A stretch of DNA of 13,969 nt from Paracoccaceae bacterium (GCA_003561595.1 PWWF01000040.1:1-13969); one strand, 5' to 3'; positions 6,626-13,955 are shown, counted from the first letter of the stretch. Program-made: numbers and translations. Notes: generated by a model not told the origin, from the sequence alone.

Positions 6626-8518
6626 ATGGCCTATGCGGATTTGCACCAGCGATCGATCAGTGACCCCAACGGCTTCTGGATGGAGCAGGCACAGGCCATC
6701 GACTGGCACACCCGACCAAGCAAGGCCCTGTTTGACGAGAATGCGCCGCTGTATGAGTGGTTTTCCGACGGGCAGGTGAATACCTGCTGGAACGCGCTTG
6801 ACCGCCATGTCGAGGGCGGGCGCGGTGACCAGCTTGCCGTGATCCATGACAGCCCCATCACCGGCACGCAGGAAAAGATCACCTACACGGATATGCGCGA
6901 CCGCGTGGCGCTTCTGGCAGGTGCGTTGCAGGCGCGCGGCGTGACCAAGGGCGACCGCGTGGTGATCTACATGCCGATGGTGCCAGAGGCGCTGGTCGCG
7001 ATGCTGGCCTGCGCGCGGCTGGGGGCGATCCATTCGGTCGTGTTCGGCGGCTTTGCGGCGAATGAGCTGGCCGTGCGGATTGATGATGCGCAGCCCAAAT
7101 GCGTGATCGCCGGGTCCTGCGGGATAGAGCCGGGGCGCGTGGTGGCCTACAAGCCGCTGCTGGACGGCGCGATTGACCTGGCCGCGCACAAACCCGAATT
7201 CTGCGTGATCTTTCAGCGCGAACAGGGTCCGGCCACGCTGAGCGAAGGGCGCGATCATGACTGGCATGAATTCCAGCAGGGCGCGACCCCGGCGGATTGC
7301 GTGCCCGTGACGGGGAATCATCCGGCCTATATCCTTTACACCTCGGGCACGACGGGGCAGCCCAAGGGCGTGATCCGCCCGACCGCCGGGCATCTGGTCG
7401 CCCTGCAATGGACGATGAAGAACATCTACAATGTCGATCCGGGCGATGTGTTCTGGGCGGCCTCGGATGTCGGCTGGGTCGTGGGGCACAGCTATATCTG
7501 CTACGCGCCCCTGATCGCCGGAAACACCACCATCGTGTTCGAAGGCAAGCCCGTCGGCACCCCCGATGCCGGCACCTTCTGGCGGGTGATCGCGGAACAC
7601 GGGGTCAAGAGCTTCTTCACGGCCCCCACGGCCTTTCGCGCCGTCAAGCGCGAGGACCCCAAGGGCCTGTTGGTGGGGAACTATGACCTGTCCTGCCTGA
7701 AAACGGTGTTTCTGGCAGGCGAACGCGCCGATCCCGACACGATCGAATGGGCCGCCGCGAAATTGCAGGTGCCGGTGATCGACCATTGGTGGCAGACCGA
7801 AACCGGCTGGGCCATCGCCGCGAACCCAGTTGGGTATGAGCCCCTGCCCGTCAGGATCGGCTCGCCCGCCGTGGGGATGCCCGGCTATGACATCCGCGTG
7901 CTGGATGAGGGCGGCCACCCGGTCAGCCCCGACACGCTGGGCGCCATCGCGATCCGCCTGCCGCTGCCGCCGGGCACCCTGCCCGGCCTGTGGAATGCCG
8001 AGGCGCGTTTCCGCAAAAGCTATCTGGAGGCCTATCCCGGCTACTACGCTACTGGCGATGCGGGCTATATGGATGCCGATGGCTATGTCTATATCATGGC
8101 GCGCACGGATGACGTGATCAATGTGGCCGGGCACCGCCTGTCCACAGGCGCGATGGAGGAAGTGCTGGCCAGCCATCCCGATGTCGGCGAATGCGCCGTG
8201 ATCGGGGTGTCGGACGAGCTGAAAGGCCAGGTGCCCATGGGGTTCTTGTGCCTGAACACCGGCACCAACCGACCGCATGACGAGATTGTGAGCGAATCCG
8301 TGCGGCTGGTGCGCGACCGGATCGGCCCGGTTGCGGCGTTCAAGCTGGCGGTCGTGGTGGACCGCCTGCCCAAGACCCGCTCGGGCAAGATATTGCGCGC
8401 GACCATGGTCAGCATCGCCGATGGAAAGCCCTTCAAGGCCCCCGCGACCATCGACGATCCTGCCATTCTGGACGAGATTTCGGAGGCCGTGGCAACACTT
8501 GGTTACCCCATAGGTTGA
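6626..8518 (+). CDS. prpE: Propionyl-CoA synthetase (acyl-CoA synthetase family)
   Basis: Activates propionate with ATP and CoA to propionyl-CoA through an acyl-adenylate. The protein has 630 residues with the ANL-superfamily motifs in order: YTSGTTGQPKG (238-248, phosphate loop), WWQTETG (388-394), YATGD (474-478), RTDDVINVAGHRLSTG (493-508, hinge) and KTRSGKILR (583-591) with K588 as the catalytic lysine. The blocks GIEPGRVVAYKPLLDGAI (166-183) and WVVGHSYICYAPLIAG (284-299) resemble PrpE more than acetyl-CoA synthetase Acs, which is my reason for the name. Acetate activation as a side or main activity is not excluded. The ATG at 6626 has GGAGG at 6613-6617; the longer frame from a TTG at 6563 lacks the family N-terminus. 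TGCAAA-type sites upstream suggest acyl-CoA-responsive control. Confidence 0.88.
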   Translation: MAYADLHQRSISDPNGFWMEQAQAIDWHTRPSKALFDENAPLYEWFSDGQVNTCWNALDRHVEGGRGDQLAVIHDSPITGTQEKITYTDMRDRVALLAGALQARGVTKGDRVVIYMPMVPEALVAMLACARLGAIHSVVFGGFAANELAVRIDDAQPKCVIAGSCGIEPGRVVAYKPLLDGAIDLAAHKPEFCVIFQREQGPATLSEGRDHDWHEFQQGATPADCVPVTGNHPAYILYTSGTTGQPKGVIRPTAGHLVALQWTMKNIYNVDPGDVFWAASDVGWVVGHSYICYAPLIAGNTTIVFEGKPVGTPDAGTFWRVIAEHGVKSFFTAPTAFRAVKREDPKGLLVGNYDLSCLKTVFLAGERADPDTIEWAAAKLQVPVIDHWWQTETGWAIAANPVGYEPLPVRIGSPAVGMPGYDIRVLDEGGHPVSPDTLGAIAIRLPLPPGTLPGLWNAEARFRKSYLEAYPGYYATGDAGYMDADGYVYIMARTDDVINVAGHRLSTGAMEEVLASHPDVGECAVIGVSDELKGQVPMGFLCLNTGTNRPHDEIVSESVRLVRDRIGPVAAFKLAVVVDRLPKTRSGKILRATMVSIADGKPFKAPATIDDPAILDEISEAVATLGYPIG

Positions 8519-8522
8519 ATTT

Positions 8523-8653
8523 TAACGCTCCGATATACGCAAACATCTTGGCGCTTTGCATTGCTTTGGCGTAATGTAGCGGCAAATGTGTTGCGCAGCT
8601 GCATATTCCGTATGCGGCGCACGCAGTAATCGTATCAGTTGACCGGAGCGTTA
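8523..8653 (+). promoter_or_regulatory. Possible long-range pairing in the leader of the Hpt gene
   Basis: TAACGCTCCG (8523-8532) is the exact reverse complement of CGGAGCGTTA (8644-8653). Inside it, ATACG (8535-8539) can pair with CGTAT (8631-8635). A central hairpin can form from TGCGC/GCGCA (8592-8596, 8617-8621) and GCATA/TATGC (8601-8605, 8611-8615). The right outer arm covers the GGAG ribosome binding site (8645-8648). The left arm starts five bases after the prpE stop, so full pairing would exist only in transcripts reading through from prpE. A weak internal promoter candidate, TTGGCG (8548) and TAATGT (8572), would give a transcript lacking the left arm. Confidence 0.35.
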
Positions 8654-8658
8654 CCGCC

Positions 8659-9012
8659 ATGGCCGCCACTTATCGCCTGCCAGAGATCATGCGCGAACTT
8701 GGCGATGACGCCGAAATCGAGGCGCTGGGCGGTCAGATCGCCGATGATCTGGCAAATTGCGCCAGACGGTTGCGCGCGGATGATGCTGGCCCCGGCAAGC
8801 GGCGCGAGATTCTGCATGAACTCAGAGGGGTGGCGCTGACACTTCGTGCCGCGCGACTGGTGACCCTGTGCCGCGAGGCCGAGGCCGCACTGACCCGCGC
8901 GCCCGATGCGGGCATGGATGATCTGGCCGCGCATATCTGCGATCTGACCGATATGCTGGCCACATCCGTGCGTGCCGAGACATCCCGCAACCGCCCCGGC
9001 AGACCCGCATGA
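8659..9012 (+). CDS. Histidine phosphotransfer (Hpt) domain protein
   Basis: A stand-alone phosphotransfer protein of 117 residues that would carry phosphate between a histidine kinase or hybrid kinase and a response regulator in the cytoplasm. The key motif is LHELRGVALTLRAARL (52-67), matching the Hpt pattern H-x-L-(K/R)-G with H53 as the phosphorylated residue. A helical stretch with LCREAEAAL follows (70-78), as in four-helix Hpt bundles. There is no signal peptide or membrane segment. GGAG at 8645-8648 precedes the start by ten bases. The stop overlaps the start of the next gene as ATGA, so Hpt and response regulator are almost certainly co-translated partners. No kinase gene is nearby. 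The layout recalls LuxU-LuxO of vibrios, but homology to LuxU specifically is not claimed. Confidence 0.78.
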   Translation: MAATYRLPEIMRELGDDAEIEALGGQIADDLANCARRLRADDAGPGKRREILHELRGVALTLRAARLVTLCREAEAALTRAPDAGMDDLAAHICDLTDMLATSVRAETSRNRPGRPA

Positions 9013-10388
9013 ACAATACATCCCCCCCCACCGACACCCACTCGCTGATGCTGGTCGAGGATACGCCCTCGCTGCAGATGCTGTATCGCACCGTGCTGCG
9101 CAAGGCAGGCTACCCCGCAATCTGCGCGACCACAGGGGCCGAGGCGCTGGCGCAATTCGAGGAACATCGACCGCAGGTTGTTCTGCTGGACCTGATGCTG
9201 CCCGATCGCGACGGGCTGAGCGTGATGAGTGATATCCTGCGGCTGGAACCCGACACGCGGATCGTTGTCATCACCGCCGATGGCGCGATCAGCAAGGCGG
9301 TCGAGGCGACGCGCCGCGGCGCGCATGATTATCTGGTGAAACCCCTGGGCGACCGGCGGCTGGTCAGCGCTGTTGCCACAGCGCTCAACGGCGCGCGGCA
9401 AGCCAGTCAGGTCCAGACCCGCCTGCCCGCCGACCCGCTGACACTGGGCGTGTTCGACGGCAATTCCGCCGCGATAGAACGCGTGCGCGCGCAGGTCGCC
9501 GCTTTGGCGGGGTCCATGGCAAATGTCGTCATTCAGGGCGAGGGAGGGACTGGCCGCTGCGCCTGTGCCGAACAGTTGCACAGCAACTCGCCGCGCGCGC
9601 GGCGGCCCATGGTGACTGTCAGTTGCTCCGGGGCCAGTTCGGAACGGCTGTGGAAGGACCTGTTCGGGCTTGACCAGACCGGGCCGCAGGCGCGTTCGGC
9701 GCTGGCGCGCGCGCAGGGTGGCAGCCTTGTGCTGTATGAACCGCAGGACATGCCGCAGGACATTCAGACCGCAATGCTCAAGGTGCTGAGCGAGGGGTTG
9801 CTACCGCCGGGGCCAGATGGCGAACAGGAGGTGGTGGATTTCCGCGTGATCTCGGTCACCGGGCATGACCTGCGCTCGGCCCCGCGCGAGGACGGGTTCA
9901 ATGCAGAACTGAGCTATCGTCTGGCTGTCCTGTCCATCGACATGCCCCCCCTGCGCAAGCGCGCCGATGACATTCCGCTGCTGGCCCAGAGCTATATGGG
10001 CCATCTGGCCCGGCAGGAAGGCAAGGATTTCACGCAGATCGCGCCCGATGCGCTGGCCGCGCTGACCGAACGTGACTGGCCCGGCAACCTGCGCGAGTTG
10101 ACCAATGTGCTGCGTCAGGCCGTCGTGCTGCATGACGGCCCGGAACTGCGCGCCGAGATGCTGCCCTCTGCCCTGCCTGGCAGTGCACCGGAACCCGTGC
10201 AGGAAGAGCCTGTCGATGACCCGCTGGACGCGTTTGCGGGTCTGACCCTGGCAGAGATTGAACGCCAGGTGATCGAGGCCGTGATCGAACGTCACGGCGG
10301 GTCGGTCCCGCAGGCGGCGCGCGAACTGGACATCGCCCCTTCGACCATCTACCGCAAGCGCGACGCATGGGAGGCGTCGGAGCGATAG
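9009..10388 (+). CDS. NtrC-type response regulator with degenerate AAA+ domain
   Basis: 459 residues in three parts. The receiver domain (about 11-127) is intact: E17 and D18, phospho-acceptor D61 in LLDLMLP, T89, and K111 in LVKP. The central domain (about 148-385) is clearly sigma-54-activator AAA+ by its C-terminal half (YRLAVLSIDMPPLRKRADDIPLLA, WPGNLREL), but its ATPase motifs are changed. Walker A reads GEGGTGR with Arg183 in place of Lys; the Walker B region reads GGSLVLYEP with Tyr243 in place of Asp; and the GAFTGA loop is missing, with the FG-to-GG interval about seven residues short. The C-terminal Fis-type helix-turn-helix (about 412-453, AARELDIAPSTIYRKR) looks intact. I infer a phosphorylation-controlled DNA-binding protein that does not remodel sigma-54 polymerase. 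It overlaps the Hpt gene by ATGA and precedes an SDR gene by 12 bases. Confidence 0.85.
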   Translation: MNNTSPPTDTHSLMLVEDTPSLQMLYRTVLRKAGYPAICATTGAEALAQFEEHRPQVVLLDLMLPDRDGLSVMSDILRLEPDTRIVVITADGAISKAVEATRRGAHDYLVKPLGDRRLVSAVATALNGARQASQVQTRLPADPLTLGVFDGNSAAIERVRAQVAALAGSMANVVIQGEGGTGRCACAEQLHSNSPRARRPMVTVSCSGASSERLWKDLFGLDQTGPQARSALARAQGGSLVLYEPQDMPQDIQTAMLKVLSEGLLPPGPDGEQEVVDFRVISVTGHDLRSAPREDGFNAELSYRLAVLSIDMPPLRKRADDIPLLAQSYMGHLARQEGKDFTQIAPDALAALTERDWPGNLRELTNVLRQAVVLHDGPELRAEMLPSALPGSAPEPVQEEPVDDPLDAFAGLTLAEIERQVIEAVIERHGGSVPQAARELDIAPSTIYRKRDAWEASER

Positions 10389-10400
10389 AGGCAATCGGGC

Positions 10401-11225
10401 ATGCGGTCCATTCTCATTACCGGGTGTTCCTCGGGCATCGGGCATCATGCGGCCCATGCGCTGGCCAAACGCGGCTGGCGTGTCTTTGCGACTTGCCGCA
10501 AGCGGGAGGATACGCTGCGCCTGCAGGGCGAAGGGCTGGAAAGCCTGGTGCTGGACCTGACCGACCGCGACAGCATCGCCCGCGCGCTGGGCGATATTCT
10601 GGCGCGCACTGACGGGCGGCTGGATGCGCTGTTCAACAATGGCGCCTATGCGATCCCCGGCGCGACCGAGGATCTGCCGACCGATGCATTACGCGCGATA
10701 TTCGAGGCCAATCTGTTTGGCTGGCATGAGCTGACCCGGCAGGTCCTGCCGGTGATGCGCGCGCAGGGGCATGGGCGGATCGTGCAGAATTCCTCGGTGC
10801 TGGGGCTGGCGGGACTGCGCTGGCGCGGGGCCTATGTCGCCACGAAATTCGCGCTGGAGGGGCTGACGGATGTGCTGCGGCTGGAGATGGCGGGCACTGG
10901 CATCCAGATCAGCCTGATCGAGCCCGGCCCCGTCACCTCGCGCATCCGCGAAAACTCGATCCCGCATTTCGAACGCTGGATCGACTGGCAGGCCAGCCCG
11001 CGCGCGGACCAGTATCGCGACAGTCTGCTGACGCGGCTTTATGACAAGAAAGAGCCGGATTTCTTTGAACTGCCCCCCGATGCCGTGACCCGGCGCCTGA
11101 TCCACGCGCTGGAAGCCCGCCGCCCCCGCGCGCGGTATTATGTGACCACGCCGACATGGCTGTTGGGCGGGGCGCGGCGGGTGCTGCCCACACGCCTGCT
11201 GGACATGATCCTGCGCAAATTGTAG
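10401..11225 (+). CDS. SDR family NAD(P)-dependent oxidoreductase
   Basis: A 274-residue classical short-chain dehydrogenase/reductase. Seen: cofactor loop TGCSSGIG (7-14), NNGA (79-82, where most members have NNAG), N104, SS at 131-132, catalytic Y145 and K149 (YVATK), and IEPGPVTS (173-180). The basic residues after strand 2 (CRKRED, 32-37) suggest NADP(H), but this is inference. The C-terminal extension from about 195 is typical of the larger single-domain members. The substrate is unknown. The gene starts 12 bases after the response regulator stop, with GAGG at 10388-10391, so it is probably in the same transcript. Whether it serves the phosphorelay or is simply adjacent cannot be told. 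Confidence 0.85.
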   Translation: MRSILITGCSSGIGHHAAHALAKRGWRVFATCRKREDTLRLQGEGLESLVLDLTDRDSIARALGDILARTDGRLDALFNNGAYAIPGATEDLPTDALRAIFEANLFGWHELTRQVLPVMRAQGHGRIVQNSSVLGLAGLRWRGAYVATKFALEGLTDVLRLEMAGTGIQISLIEPGPVTSRIRENSIPHFERWIDWQASPRADQYRDSLLTRLYDKKEPDFFELPPDAVTRRLIHALEARRPRARYYVTTPTWLLGGARRVLPTRLLDMILRKL

Positions 11226-11226
11226 C

Positions 11227-11289
11227 CCAAGGGGCAGCAAGGGGTCGCAATCGCCCCGCAGGGGGTTAGATTGCGCTCCAAGGGGCAGC
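11227..11289. repeat. 12-bp direct repeats flanking a nested hairpin
   Basis: CCAAGGGGCAGC occurs at 11227-11238 and again at 11278-11289. Between them CGCAAT (11246-11251) pairs with ATTGCG (11270-11275), enclosing CCCC-gca-GGGG (11254-11264). The unit sits between the SDR gene and the small membrane-protein gene. It may end or attenuate the upstream transcript, although no T-run follows; otherwise its role is unknown. Confidence 0.4.
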
Positions 11290-11319
11290 GCGCCCCATCA
11301 TCCAAGCAAGGAGCGCATC

Positions 11320-11523
11320 ATGCTGTCCGATCCTCTGTTCATCATTGCCGCCATTGCGGCGCTTGTCGTGCTGGGGGTTCTCGCCGTGGGCATCGGCGGG
11401 TTCGCAGGCGGCGGTGCGTTCAATCGCAAGCATGGCAATCGCATGATGCGCTGGCGCATCTATGCCCAGTTCACGGCAGTCGTGCTGATCATGCTGTTTG
11501 TCTATGTCAGGAAGGGGGCGTGA
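11320..11523 (+). CDS. HIG1-type twin transmembrane helix small protein
   Basis: A 67-residue membrane protein with two predicted helices, about 6-30 and 46-62, joined by a basic loop (FNRKHGNRMMRWR, 34-46). The loop plus RIYAQFTAVVLIMLF fits the HIG1 (hypoxia-induced gene 1) domain family, whose mitochondrial members associate with cytochrome oxidase and respiratory supercomplexes. A respiratory role here is inference from the family. AAGGAG at 11308-11313 precedes the ATG by six bases. The stop lies four bases before the adenosyltransferase start, so the two genes are very likely co-transcribed, an arrangement I recall from other Rhodobacterales. Confidence 0.82.
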   Translation: MLSDPLFIIAAIAALVVLGVLAVGIGGFAGGGAFNRKHGNRMMRWRIYAQFTAVVLIMLFVYVRKGA

Positions 11524-11527
11524 CACG

Positions 11528-12100
11528 ATGGTTGTCCTGAACAAGATCTATACCCGCACGGGCGATGCCGGCGAAACGGCGCTGGGCAATGGGACCCGTG
11601 TTGCCAAACATGCCCAGCGTGTGACCGCCTATGGCACGGTAGATGAACTGAATGCCACGATCGGGCTGGCGCGGCTGCATGCGACCGGCGACATGGCAGA
11701 GGCTTTTGCCCGCATCCAGAATGACCTGTTCGATCTGGGGGCCGATCTGTGCCGCCCCGACATGGACCGCGATCATGAGGCCGAATATACCCCCCTGCGG
11801 ATCATTCCCGCGCAGGTGGACCGGCTGGAAGCGGAAATCGACGCGATGAACGGCAAGCTGCAACCGCTGCGAAGCTTCATCCTGCCCGGCGGCTCGGCGC
11901 TGGCGGCGCATCTGCATCTGTGCCGCACTGTGGCGCGGCGCGCCGAACGCGAGGCCGTGGCGCTGGCCACGACCGAGAGCGTCAACGAATCGGCGATCAA
12001 ATACCTCAACCGGCTGTCGGACTGGTTTTTCGTCGCAGGCCGGATCGCCAATGGCGACGGGGCAGATGACATCCTGTGGGTGCCGGGCGCCAACCGATAG
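11528..12100 (+). CDS. PduO-type ATP:cob(I)alamin adenosyltransferase
   Basis: Transfers the adenosyl group of ATP to cob(I)alamin or a corrinoid precursor, making the coenzyme B12 used by methylmalonyl-CoA and ethylmalonyl-CoA mutases and other enzymes. The product has 190 residues. PduO-family motifs are seen: YTRTGDAGETAL (8-19, ATP binding), AYGTVDELNA (34-43), FILPGGS (117-123), RTVARRAERE (133-142) and NRLSDWFFVAGR (161-172). The family is commonly annotated as cob(I)yrinic acid a,c-diamide adenosyltransferase and called pduO or cobO in different genomes; I leave the symbol blank. The frame extends to an ATG at 11498, but that start overlaps the HIG1 gene and adds non-family residues, so the ATG at 11528 is preferred, with a purine-rich AGGAAGGGGG upstream. 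Confidence 0.93.
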   Translation: MVVLNKIYTRTGDAGETALGNGTRVAKHAQRVTAYGTVDELNATIGLARLHATGDMAEAFARIQNDLFDLGADLCRPDMDRDHEAEYTPLRIIPAQVDRLEAEIDAMNGKLQPLRSFILPGGSALAAHLHLCRTVARRAEREAVALATTESVNESAIKYLNRLSDWFFVAGRIANGDGADDILWVPGANR

Positions 12101-12151
12101 CGCCACCAGCCCCGAAACGCGGCGTCGCGGGCGCGGAATGCGTCGTTTTTC

Positions 12152-12188
12152 CCCTGTTTTCCGGGCGCGCGCGCCAGTAGAAACAGGG
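12152..12188. promoter_or_regulatory. Inverted repeat with inner GC palindrome upstream of etfB
   Basis: CCCTGTTT (12152-12159) and AAACAGGG (12181-12188) are exact reverse complements. Between them lies the 12-base palindrome GGCGCGCGCGCC (12164-12175). In RNA this would be a strong imperfect hairpin starting 51 bases after the adenosyltransferase stop; in DNA it could be an operator. No T-run follows, so it is not a standard intrinsic terminator. The etfB ribosome binding site AAGGAG (12202-12207) lies 14 bases downstream. Confidence 0.4.
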
Positions 12189-12217
12189 CGACATATGCAA
12201 CAAGGAGATCCACGTCC

Positions 12218-12979
12218 ATGAAGGTGCTCGTGCCCGTCAAGCGCGTGATCGACTATAACGTGAAAGTCCGCGTCAAGGCGGATGGCAGCGGGGTCGATCT
12301 GGCGAATGTGAAGATGTCGATGAACCCCTTTGACGAGATCGCCGTGGAAGAGGCGATGCGCCTGAAGGAAGCGGGCGTCGCCACCGAGGTCGTCGCCGTT
12401 TCCATCGGTGTCAAGCAGGCGCAGGAAACACTGCGCACCGCGCTCGCGATGGGGGCCGACCGTGCCATCCTGATCGTGGCGGCTGATGATGTGCATACCG
12501 ATATCGAGCCGCTGGCCGTGGCCAAGCTGCTGAAAGCGGTGATCGACGCCGAAGACCCGCAGATCGTGCTCTGCGGCAAGCAGGCCATCGACAATGACAT
12601 GAACGCCACGGGCCAGATGCTGGGCGCCCTGACGGGCTGGGCGCAGGCCACTTTCGCGTCCGAGGTCAAGGTCGAGGGCGAGAGCGCGCTGGTCACCCGC
12701 GAGGTTGATGGCGGGTTGCAGACGATCAAGGTCAAGCTGCCCGCGATCATCAGCGTCGATCTGCGCCTGAACGAGCCGCGCTATGCGTCGCTGCCCAATA
12801 TCATGAAGGCCAAGAAAAAGCCGCTGGAAGAAAAGACGCCCGAGGATTTCGGTGTCGATGTCAGCCCGCGGCTGGAAGTGATCAAGACGTCTGAGCCGGC
12901 GGCGCGCGCGGCCGGGGTCAAGGTCGGCTCGGTCGATGAGTTGGTGGCGAAACTGAAAGATGAAGCGGGGGTGGTCTGA
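12218..12979 (+). CDS. etfB: Electron transfer flavoprotein subunit beta
   Basis: The beta subunit of the ETF heterodimer, which binds AMP and helps carry electrons from acyl-CoA and related dehydrogenases to ETF:quinone oxidoreductase in the membrane. It has 253 residues, the standard length for group I ETF. It opens with [19 protein letters not shown], contains GADRAILI (79-86) and [17 protein letters not shown] (118-134, AMP-binding region), and carries the family signature ending [26 protein letters not shown] lies ten bases upstream. The stop shares a base with the etfA start (TGATG), so the two subunits are translationally coupled. Confidence 0.97.
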   Translation: MKVLVPVKRVIDYNVKVRVKADGSGVDLANVKMSMNPFDEIAVEEAMRLKEAGVATEVVAVSIGVKQAQETLRTALAMGADRAILIVAADDVHTDIEPLAVAKLLKAVIDAEDPQIVLCGKQAIDNDMNATGQMLGALTGWAQATFASEVKVEGESALVTREVDGGLQTIKVKLPAIISVDLRLNEPRYASLPNIMKAKKKPLEEKTPEDFGVDVSPRLEVIKTSEPAARAAGVKVGSVDELVAKLKDEAGVV

Positions 12980-13905
12980 TGGCGGTTCTTCTTCTGGCCG
13001 AGGTCACGGATGGTGCGCTGAATATTGACGCGACATCCAAATCCGTGACGGCTGCCAAGCAGCTTGGCGATGTGACGGTGCTGTGTGCTGGCGCCAAGGC
13101 ATCGGAGGCGGCTGAACAGGCGGCCAAGATAGATGGTGTGGCCAAGGTGCTCTGCGCTGAAGATGCCTCTCTCGGGCATCGGCTGGCCGAGCCCACGGCG
13201 GCGCTGATCGTGAGACTGGCGGGGGATTACAGCCATATCCTTGCCCCCGCGACGACGGATGCGAAAAACATCCTGCCCCGTGTGGCGGCGCTTCTGGATG
13301 TGATGGTGATTTCGGATGTCTCGGGCATCGTGGATGCCGACACGTTCGAGCGGCCCATCTATGCGGGCAATGCAGTGCAGACGGTCAAATCTTCGGACGC
13401 GACCAAGGTCGTGTCGATCCGCACCTCGACCTTTGACGCGGCAGGCGATGGCGGCAGCGCGGCGGTCGAGACGATTGCAGCGGCCGACAATCCGGGCCTG
13501 TCGGAATGGGTCGAGGACAAGGTGGCCGAAAGCGACCGCCCCGAGTTGACCTCGGCCAAGGTCGTGGTGTCCGGCGGGCGCGGTGTCGGGTCCGAGGATG
13601 ATTTCAAGATCATCGAAGGGCTGGCCGACAAGCTGGGCGCCGCTGTGGGCGCATCGCGCGCAGCCGTCGATTCGGGCTATGCACCCAATGACTGGCAGGT
13701 GGGCCAGACCGGCAAGGTGGTCGCCCCCGATCTGTATATCGCGGTGGGGATTTCCGGCGCGATCCAGCATCTGGCGGGGATGAAGGATTCCAAGATCATC
13801 GTCGCGATCAACAAGGATGAGGAAGCGCCGATCTTCCAGGTGGCCGATTACGGGCTGGTGGGCGATCTGTTCACGCTGGTGCCGGAACTGACCGAAAAGC
13901 TGTAG
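12979..13905 (+). CDS. etfA: Electron transfer flavoprotein subunit alpha
   Basis: The FAD-binding subunit of ETF. It has 308 residues, the standard length. The N-terminal domain begins MAVLLLAEV and includes [21 protein letters not shown] (86-106). The FAD-binding C-terminal domain has [12 protein letters not shown] (198-209), [20 protein letters not shown] (223-242) and the signature [18 protein letters not shown] (251-268), followed by [10 protein letters not shown]. All expected FAD contacts appear present, including the GISGAIQH phosphate and ring contacts. It is co-transcribed with etfB and ends at a strong intrinsic terminator. In relatives a 3-hydroxybutyryl-CoA dehydrogenase gene often follows; it would lie beyond this window. 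Confidence 0.97.
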   Translation: MAVLLLAEVTDGALNIDATSKSVTAAKQLGDVTVLCAGAKASEAAEQAAKIDGVAKVLCAEDASLGHRLAEPTAALIVRLAGDYSHILAPATTDAKNILPRVAALLDVMVISDVSGIVDADTFERPIYAGNAVQTVKSSDATKVVSIRTSTFDAAGDGGSAAVETIAAADNPGLSEWVEDKVAESDRPELTSAKVVVSGGRGVGSEDDFKIIEGLADKLGAAVGASRAAVDSGYAPNDWQVGQTGKVVAPDLYIAVGISGAIQHLAGMKDSKIIVAINKDEEAPIFQVADYGLVGDLFTLVPELTEKL

Positions 13906-13924
13906 ATCACGCGCAATGCGCTTC

Positions 13925-13955
13925 AAGGGCCGCCCTGTTTCGGGGCGGCCCTTTT
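13925..13955 (+). terminator. Rho-independent terminator after etfA
   Basis: GGGCCGCCC (13927-13935) and GGGCGGCCC (13943-13951) form a perfect 9-bp GC stem with a 7-base loop (TGTTTCG). AA before and TTTT after extend the stem and give the U-tract. It starts 20 bases after the etfA stop, so it ends the etfBA transcript. Confidence 0.9.

Noticed and set aside
6581..8278. Minus-strand open frame of 565 codons opposite prpE
   Set aside because: Same pattern: no motifs, and the plus strand encodes an unmistakable acyl-CoA synthetase.
6626..8518. Calling this gene acetyl-CoA synthetase (acs)
   Set aside because: Length of 630 and the GIEPGRVVAYKPLLDGAI and SDVGWVVGHSYICYAPL blocks fit PrpE better; acetate use is still possible.
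9009..10388. Calling the regulator a standard sigma-54 activator
   Set aside because: No GAFTGA loop and altered Walker A and B residues make sigma-54 activation unlikely.
11241..11257. GGGGTCGCAATCGCCCC as an intrinsic terminator of the SDR transcript
   Set aside because: Only four or five pairs can form and no T-run follows; the nested hairpin at 11246-11275 is a better fold but also lacks a T-run.
12781..13926. Minus-strand open frame of 381 codons opposite etfB/etfA
   Set aside because: An antisense shadow of two clear ETF subunit genes; it also begins inside the etfA terminator region.
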